Shown: piece by piece, positions 59,075-64,000 of the stretch
How positions within the stretch are numbered: the stretch's first letter is position 1
Layout: each line of letters opens with the position of its first letter
Assembly (NCBI RefSeq): GCF_913062585.1
Contig: NZ_CAJXWX010000013.1
Location: 38,408 to 102,407, forward strand
Source of the DNA: an uncultured Sphingomonas sp.
GTDB taxonomy: Bacteria; Pseudomonadota; Alphaproteobacteria; Sphingomonadales; Sphingomonadaceae
Length of the DNA: 64,000 nucleotides
Direction of reading: 5' to 3'
Made by a program: the position numbers and the translations under genes
The notes under the pieces: generated by a model
What the model saw: the letters and a program-made list of their open reading frames with translations, nothing else
The model's database searches: none
Told to the model about the DNA's origin: nothing

Positions 59075-59989
59075 TTACGCGGCCGGCGCCATGACCTCGA
59101 TGATACCCGGGGCGATCCTGGCGGTGACAGGCGTGTGGGCCAGGACTTCGCCGTCGATCGAGATGGGCAGCGGCGGGATGGTGTTCAACTTGATCTCGCG
59201 CCCCCGGAATTCGCGGACCTTTTCCTTGCGATAGTCGCTGCGCAGGATGCTCGCCGCCCAGTTGACGATCAGGCGGCGCTTCACATGGCCGCAGACCGCC
59301 TGCACGACGATCTCGCCGGAATCGACGGCGGCCGATTCCACCAACTCGGTGCCGCCATGATAGGGCCCGTTGGAGATGCGGACCTCCACGACGCGCAGCC
59401 GCTCGCGCTGCCCATCCTGCTCGACGATCAGGGTGAAGGGACGGAAGCGCAGGAACTGATACGCCGCCCAGCCCAGATAGCCGAGCCGACCCGCGACGCG
59501 CTTCAGGGTGTGCGGCACCGTCTCGGCGATCTTCGGGCTGATGCCCATCGCGGCGCAGTTGGCGTAATAATCCTGGTCGATCATGCCCAGGTCGATGCGG
59601 CGCGGGCGGCCGGTCCGGATGACCTCCACCGCTCCCTCGATGTCCAGCGGGATGCCGAGCGAGCGCGCGAAGCTGTTGGCGGTGCCGAGCGGCAGCACGC
59701 CCAGCATCACGTCATGCCCGACCATCAGGTCGACGAGCCCGGAAATCGTGCCGTCGCCTCCGCCCAGGATCAGCAGGTCGGGCTTGGCGGCCAGCAGTTC
59801 GCGGACCGTCGGCTCCAGGTCCTTCGGGTCCTCCACCGCGCGCGCGTCGACCTTGTAGGGAAGGCCCGCCAGCGCACTGCAGGCGCGACGGAACAGCGCC
59901 TGTCCGCGCCGCGACTTGGCGTTCACCACCATCGCCGCCGATCGTATCTCTCTCAACCTGGCTTCCTTTCGCACCCGGAACGCTTTCAT
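59075..59989 (-). CDS. diacylglycerol kinase family lipid kinase
   Basis: 304 aa from ATG 59989; an upstream ATG at 60043 overlaps the start of hemB and is less likely. Catalytic domain with LILGGGDGTISGLVDLMVGHDVMLGVLPLGTANSFARSLGIP, the nucleotide-binding motif of the DagK/YegS/sphingosine kinase fold. C-terminal domain with ISIDGE near the end. In a sphingolipid-making sphingomonad this could phosphorylate a ceramide or a diacylglycerol, but substrate is unproven. Confidence 0.9.
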   Translation of the reverse strand: MKAFRVRKEARLREIRSAAMVVNAKSRRGQALFRRACSALAGLPYKVDARAVEDPKDLEPTVRELLAAKPDLLILGGGDGTISGLVDLMVGHDVMLGVLPLGTANSFARSLGIPLDIEGAVEVIRTGRPRRIDLGMIDQDYYANCAAMGISPKIAETVPHTLKRVAGRLGYLGWAAYQFLRFRPFTLIVEQDGQRERLRVVEVRISNGPYHGGTELVESAAVDSGEIVVQAVCGHVKRRLIVNWAASILRSDYRKEKVREFRGREIKLNTIPPLPISIDGEVLAHTPVTARIAPGIIEVMAPAA

Positions 59990-60033
59990 CCAACGCTTGG
60001 CAAGTCGGGTATGATCCCCCAAATGCTGTCGGG

Positions 60034-61026
60034 ATGACTGCATCTTATCCCGCGCTTCGCCTTCGTCGTACCCGCGCTTCGCAGTGGAGCCGCAGGCTAC
60101 ATGCCGAAACGGTGCTGACTCCGGCCGATCTGATCTGGCCGCTGTTCGTGACCGAGGGGCAGGGGGTGGAGGAACCGATCGCCAGCCTGCCCGGTGTATC
60201 GCGCTGGTCGCTGGACGGCATCGTCGCGCGGGCGCGGGAAGCGGCGGATCTGGGCATACCCTGCCTGGCGCTGTTTCCCAACACCCCCTCGCACCTGCGC
60301 ACCGATGACGGGCACGAGGCGCTGAACCCCGATAATTTGATGTGCCGGGCGATCGCGGCGATCAAGGATGCGGTGCCCGAAATCGGGGTGCTGACCGATG
60401 TCGCGCTCGACCCCTATACCACCCATGGGCATGACGGGCTGGTCGATGCGGCCGGTTACGTCGTGAACGACCGGACGGCGGATGCGCTCGTCCAGCAGGC
60501 GCTGACCCAGGCGCGGGCCGGCTCCGACGTGATCGCCCCGTCCGACATGATGGACGGCCGGGTCGGCATGATCCGTGCCGCGCTGGAGACCGAGGGTTTC
60601 CACAATGTCCAGATCATGGCCTATGCCGCCAAATATGCGAGCGCCTTTTACGGACCGTTTCGCGATGCGGTGAACACGCGCGGCCTGTTGAAGGGTGACA
60701 AGCGCACCTATCAGATGGATCACGCCAATGCCGAGGAGGCGCTGCGCGAAGTCGCGCTCGACCTGGCCGAGGGGGCGGACAGCGTGATGGTGAAGCCGGG
60801 CCTGCCTTACCTCGACATCATCCGCCGGGTGAAGGAGGAGTTCCGCGTGCCGACCTTCGCCTATCAGGTGTCGGGCGAATATGCGATGATCGAGACCGCG
60901 GTGGCGGCGGGCGCGGCGGATCGTGACGCGATGGTGCTGGAGACGCTGATGGCGTTCAAGCGCGCCGGATGCGCGGGTGTCCTGACCTATCATGCCGCCC
61001 ATGCGGCGCGACTGCTGACCGCCTGA
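60034..61026 (+). CDS. hemB: delta-aminolevulinic acid dehydratase (porphobilinogen synthase)
   Basis: Joins two 5-aminolevulinate molecules in heme synthesis. 330 aa with two catalytic lysines (MAYAAKYASAFYGPFRDAV and VMVKPGLPYLD). The metal loop reads DVALDPYTTHGHDG, with Asp/Ala in place of the three zinc cysteines, marking a magnesium-type enzyme, as is common in alphaproteobacteria. Confidence 0.97.
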   Translation: MTASYPALRLRRTRASQWSRRLHAETVLTPADLIWPLFVTEGQGVEEPIASLPGVSRWSLDGIVARAREAADLGIPCLALFPNTPSHLRTDDGHEALNPDNLMCRAIAAIKDAVPEIGVLTDVALDPYTTHGHDGLVDAAGYVVNDRTADALVQQALTQARAGSDVIAPSDMMDGRVGMIRAALETEGFHNVQIMAYAAKYASAFYGPFRDAVNTRGLLKGDKRTYQMDHANAEEALREVALDLAEGADSVMVKPGLPYLDIIRRVKEEFRVPTFAYQVSGEYAMIETAVAAGAADRDAMVLETLMAFKRAGCAGVLTYHAAHAARLLTA

Positions 61027-61037
61027 TCCTCCCTCTA

Positions 61038-63239
61038 GTGCTCGGCCGACCCCGAAACCTGGCGGCGCGCGCGCTGTTCGTGGCGACGATCCTGACGGGA
61101 TCGTTCCTGCTGTTCCTGGTCCAGCCGCTGGTCGCGCGCATGGCGCTGCCCCGGCTGGGCGGGGCGCCCGCCGTCTGGAATTCGGCGATGTTCGTCTATC
61201 AGGCGCTGCTGCTGGGCGGCTATGCCTATGCCCATGCGCTGGGGCGGTGGCGACCGCGTGTGCAGGCGGCGGTGCATGTCGGGGTACTGGCGGTCGCGGC
61301 TTTGTGGTTGCCGATCGGGCTGATGGCGGTCGAGCTGCCCGCCGATGCCGAGCCCGTGCTGTGGGTGCCCTGGTTGCTCGGCCTGTCGATCGGGCCGCTG
61401 TTCTTCGCCGTGTCCGCCCAGGCCCCGTTGATCCAGCGCTGGTTCGCCGCGTCGCAGCCGGGGCGCAATCCCTATGCACTTTATGCGGCATCCAATCTCG
61501 GCAGTTTCGCCGGACTGATCGCCTATCCGCTGCTGGTCGAGCCCGCGATGACGCTGCACGGTCAGAGCCGTTTGTGGAGCGCGGGTTATGGCCTGCTCGC
61601 GCTGCTGGTCCTCGCCTGCGCCGCGCAACTGCCCTCAACCGACAAGGGCGAGGCGGTGGCGCCGACGTCCCGGTCGCCGGGATGGCGGCGTATCGGGTTG
61701 TGGATCGCGCTGTCGGCTGTGCCGTCGGGACTGGTGCTGGCGACGTCCACCTATATCACGACCGATATCGTCGCGATGCCCCTGCTCTGGGTGTTGCCGC
61801 TGGGGCTTTATCTGGCGAGCTTCATCATCGCCTTTGCCGCCAGGCGCGGGGCGGCCGACACGCTGACCCGGATCGCGCCGGTGACCCTGCTGCTGTTCGG
61901 CGGGGTCATCATGGGCGGCTATTCGGAGCGGCCCTATTCCAATGTCGTCGTCGCGCTGCTGCTGCTGTTCATGGTATCGGTTGCGCTGCATACCGCGCTG
62001 TACCGGGCGCGACCGGCGGTCGACCGGCTGACCGGATTCTATCTGTCGATGGCGGTCGGTGGCGCGCTGGGCGGCGTGTTCGCCGGGATATTGGCGCCGG
62101 TGCTGTTCGACTGGACCTATGAATATCCGCTGCTGATCCTGGCGGCGGGCGCGCTCATTCCGCAGCAATTCCTGTTGCCCGCGATCCGCGACCTGTGGCG
62201 TCGCCACCCGCGTACGATGCTGATCGCGCTGGCGGTCGCCCTTGCTCTGCTGCTGGACCTGCGAGTGATGGGGCCCGCCGCATGGTTCGGCGAGGAGCGG
62301 CAGGGCACGGCCTTTCTGGTCATCGCGGCGCTGGGCTTCCTGACCATCGGCGCACGGCGCGGGTTCGTCCTGCTGTTGGCGGCCGCGCTGGTCCTGTTCG
62401 GCGGCTATCGCGCGCTCTCCCTGTCGATGGAGCGCGACGCCCGGATGCGCAGCTATTTCGGCGTCTATACGGTGCGGGAGGGGGCCGGGTATCGCGAGCT
62501 CGACCATGGATCGACGGTGCACGGCATCCAGCTTCGCGGCACAGAGGCGCGGGAGCGTATGCCGACCACCTATTACGCCCCCTATTCGGGCGTCGGGCGG
62601 GCAATGCGCGCGGCGCCGATGCTCTATGGCCCGGCGGCGCGGATCGGTGTGGTCGGGCTCGGGACGGGCACGCTCGCCTGTTATGCCCGCTCCGGGCAAA
62701 GCTGGCGCTTCTACGAGATCGACCCCGTCATCGTCCGGATCGCGCGCGATACCGGGCAGTTCAGCTATCTGCGCCGATGCCAGCCCGATCCGGTCATCCG
62801 CATCGGCGACGCGCGTATCCGGCTCGCCGCCGAGGCTCCGGCAAGCCTGGATTTGCTCGCGCTCGACGCCTTTTCCTCCGACGCCGTGCCCGCGCATCTC
62901 CTGACCCGCGAGGCCTTTGCAACCTATGCGCGGGTTCTTTCGTCGCGTGGGCTGCTGCTGGTCCATATCTCCAACCGCTTCGTCGATCTGGAGCCGCTGG
63001 TCGCGGCGGCGGCGCGGGACGAGGGCTGGGCGATCGCCCGGCTCAACTATGTCCCGACCGATCTGGACCGCGAATATTCGGCGACGGCCTCGGTCTGGCT
63101 GGCTCTGTCGCGCGATGGCAGGGTGCTGAAGGCGCTGGAGGCGCAGGGCGGCGACTGGAACCCGGCGGTCGCGCCGCCGGGGCTCGCCGCCTGGACCGAC
63201 GATTATTCCAGCATCCTGCCCTTCATCCGCCGGTTCTGA
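61038..63239 (+). CDS. fused membrane/spermidine-synthase-like protein
   Basis: 733 aa from GTG 61038, 11 nt after hemB; the long frame starting at 60969 overlaps hemB. About ten membrane helices in the first 470 residues (for example LFVATILTGSFLLFLVQPLVARMALPRLGG, the typical start of this family). Then a soluble spermidine-synthase-like Rossmann domain (RIGVVGLGTGTLACYARSGQ, FYEIDPVIVRIARDTG, LLALDAFSSDAVPAHLLTREAFATYARVL). Found widely as 'fused MFS/spermidine synthase'; the true reaction is unknown. No other polyamine gene is nearby. Confidence 0.88.
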   Translation: MLGRPRNLAARALFVATILTGSFLLFLVQPLVARMALPRLGGAPAVWNSAMFVYQALLLGGYAYAHALGRWRPRVQAAVHVGVLAVAALWLPIGLMAVELPADAEPVLWVPWLLGLSIGPLFFAVSAQAPLIQRWFAASQPGRNPYALYAASNLGSFAGLIAYPLLVEPAMTLHGQSRLWSAGYGLLALLVLACAAQLPSTDKGEAVAPTSRSPGWRRIGLWIALSAVPSGLVLATSTYITTDIVAMPLLWVLPLGLYLASFIIAFAARRGAADTLTRIAPVTLLLFGGVIMGGYSERPYSNVVVALLLLFMVSVALHTALYRARPAVDRLTGFYLSMAVGGALGGVFAGILAPVLFDWTYEYPLLILAAGALIPQQFLLPAIRDLWRRHPRTMLIALAVALALLLDLRVMGPAAWFGEERQGTAFLVIAALGFLTIGARRGFVLLLAAALVLFGGYRALSLSMERDARMRSYFGVYTVREGAGYRELDHGSTVHGIQLRGTEARERMPTTYYAPYSGVGRAMRAAPMLYGPAARIGVVGLGTGTLACYARSGQSWRFYEIDPVIVRIARDTGQFSYLRRCQPDPVIRIGDARIRLAAEAPASLDLLALDAFSSDAVPAHLLTREAFATYARVLSSRGLLLVHISNRFVDLEPLVAAAARDEGWAIARLNYVPTDLDREYSATASVWLALSRDGRVLKALEAQGGDWNPAVAPPGLAAWTDDYSSILPFIRRF

Positions 63240-63244
63240 GCGCG

Positions 63245-63784
63245 TCAGCCGGCGGGCAGGCTGGCGGACAGCGTTTTGATCTGTTCACTCTGGCGGGTGT
63301 TCAGCGCCGCCGCGCGCGTTCGCAGGGCGACCAGCGACGGGTATTCGGGTTCCAGCGCGGCGGCGCGCTGGATCGCGAGATCGTCTATCTCAGTCAGGAC
63401 GGCTGAACTGCGTGCCCGGATTTCGTCCAGCGTCGCCAGTTCGGTCTGCGCGTTCAGCCACGCATCGCTGCCGACGGCCTGTCCGCGTGCCTTGGTCGCA
63501 CTTGTCCGTGCCCGGTCATGTGCCTTGTCGAATTCCGCCGCGACCGCTTCCAGCCGTCCGCCGATCTCGGCGATCTTCGCGTCGAGGGCGGGATCGGGAC
63601 GCAGCACGACCGGCTTGGCGGTGGGTTCGGCAAAGCCCTGTTTCTCGACCGGTCGCACGCCAAGCGAAGGATAGGGCGTCGTATCCCGGTCCCGCGCGCA
63701 TCCGCCCAGCGGCACGGTGGCGAGCATGACAGTGGTCGCGAGCAAGGCGGCGGGGCGGGGCGGGCATAAGCGAAACTGGATCAT
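63245..63784 (-). CDS. lipoprotein with coiled-coil body
   Basis: 179 aa from ATG 63784 (AGGA Shine-Dalgarno; an ATG three codons upstream is the alternative). Signal with lipobox PLGGC (Cys about residue 29). The mature part is mostly helical and charged (IAEIGGRLEAVAAEFDKAHDRARTSATKARG), predicted coiled coil. Family not recognised. Convergent with the preceding gene. Confidence 0.7.
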   Translation of the reverse strand: MIQFRLCPPRPAALLATTVMLATVPLGGCARDRDTTPYPSLGVRPVEKQGFAEPTAKPVVLRPDPALDAKIAEIGGRLEAVAAEFDKAHDRARTSATKARGQAVGSDAWLNAQTELATLDEIRARSSAVLTEIDDLAIQRAAALEPEYPSLVALRTRAAALNTRQSEQIKTLSASLPAG

Positions 63785-63925
63785 CGCGATCATCCTAGAC
63801 GCGGAACGGGGCGCGGGCAAAATGCCGTGAAGGCGCTTATCGCTCCGCCGCCGAAAAAATGTGGATAACCCCAGCAAGGGGGTTGCCATGCTTTCGCAGC
63901 GCTTCTAAGAGCCCACCTCCACAGC

Positions 63926-64000
63926 GCGCCCGTAGCTCAGCTGGATAGAGCATCAGACTACGAATCTGAGGGTCGGACGTTCGAATCGTTCCGGGCGCGC
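63926..64000 (+). tRNA. tRNA-Arg (anticodon ACG), 3' end cut by window edge
   Basis: Acceptor stem GCGCCCG / CGGGCGC, D-arm AGCTCAGCTGGATAGAGC, anticodon loop CTACGAA in a TCAGA/TCTGA stem giving anticodon ACG, and T-loop TTCGAAT. The discriminator base is 63999, and the window stops at the first C of CCA. A decoded CGN arginine tRNA, with A34 expected to become inosine. Confidence 0.97.

Overview
The window is a high-GC chromosomal segment of an alphaproteobacterium, most likely Sphingomonas or a close relative. Supporting signs are a tightly packed Entner-Doudoroff operon, an alphaproteobacterial GTTC-N7-GTTC SOS box in front of recA, a MutL with its own endonuclease motifs, a large TonB-dependent receptor, and two families of palindromic intergenic repeats. 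Assignments rest on reading translations, not on database searches. No prophage, transposase, CRISPR array or rRNA operon was seen.

Left part (1-16 kb): the elongasome operon mreB-mreC-mreD-mrdA runs leftwards off the edge, divergent from mutL. A patch of small orphan genes follows (6.2-7.65 kb), then rpsF-rpsR-rplI on the minus strand. The fatty-acid cluster fabD-fabG-acpP-fabF-mltG runs rightwards. A GxxExxY (PD-(D/E)XK-like) gene flanked by 28-bp inverted repeats sits between fabD and fabG. A 14-bp tandem duplication makes its reading frame continuous with fabG. Further right, a subclass-B3-like metallo-beta-lactamase with glutamate in place of the first zinc histidine (B3-E type) is divergent from an AmpR/GcvA-like LysR regulator, with a T-N11-A box between them.

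Middle (17-34 kb): a near gapless minus-strand run marR / SH3 gene / argC / zwf / pgl / edd / glk / eda carries the complete oxidative Entner-Doudoroff route. secG and pyrG lie on the plus strand. An hsp20 gene has an RpoH-like promoter and a ROSE-like RNA thermometer leader, and is divergent from the TonB receptor gene. The lolC/E-lolD lipoprotein exporter, a GNAT acetyltransferase and a glutathione peroxidase follow, with hdeD on the opposite strand.

Right part (34.5-64 kb): dnaE, a 44-aa acidic protein, a PA0069-type radical SAM protein, moaB, a soluble lytic transglycosylase and an atypical uracil-DNA glycosylase. These are followed by ETF-ubiquinone oxidoreductase, a TPR protein, ispE, recA, a methyltransferase, a GST, a dicarboxylate symporter, a Tat-exported M24 peptidase coupled to a phytanoyl-CoA-dioxygenase-like gene, and alaS. 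The end holds a MATE exporter, a lipid kinase, hemB, a fused membrane/spermidine-synthase protein, a lipoprotein and a tRNA-Arg(ACG) cut by the window edge.
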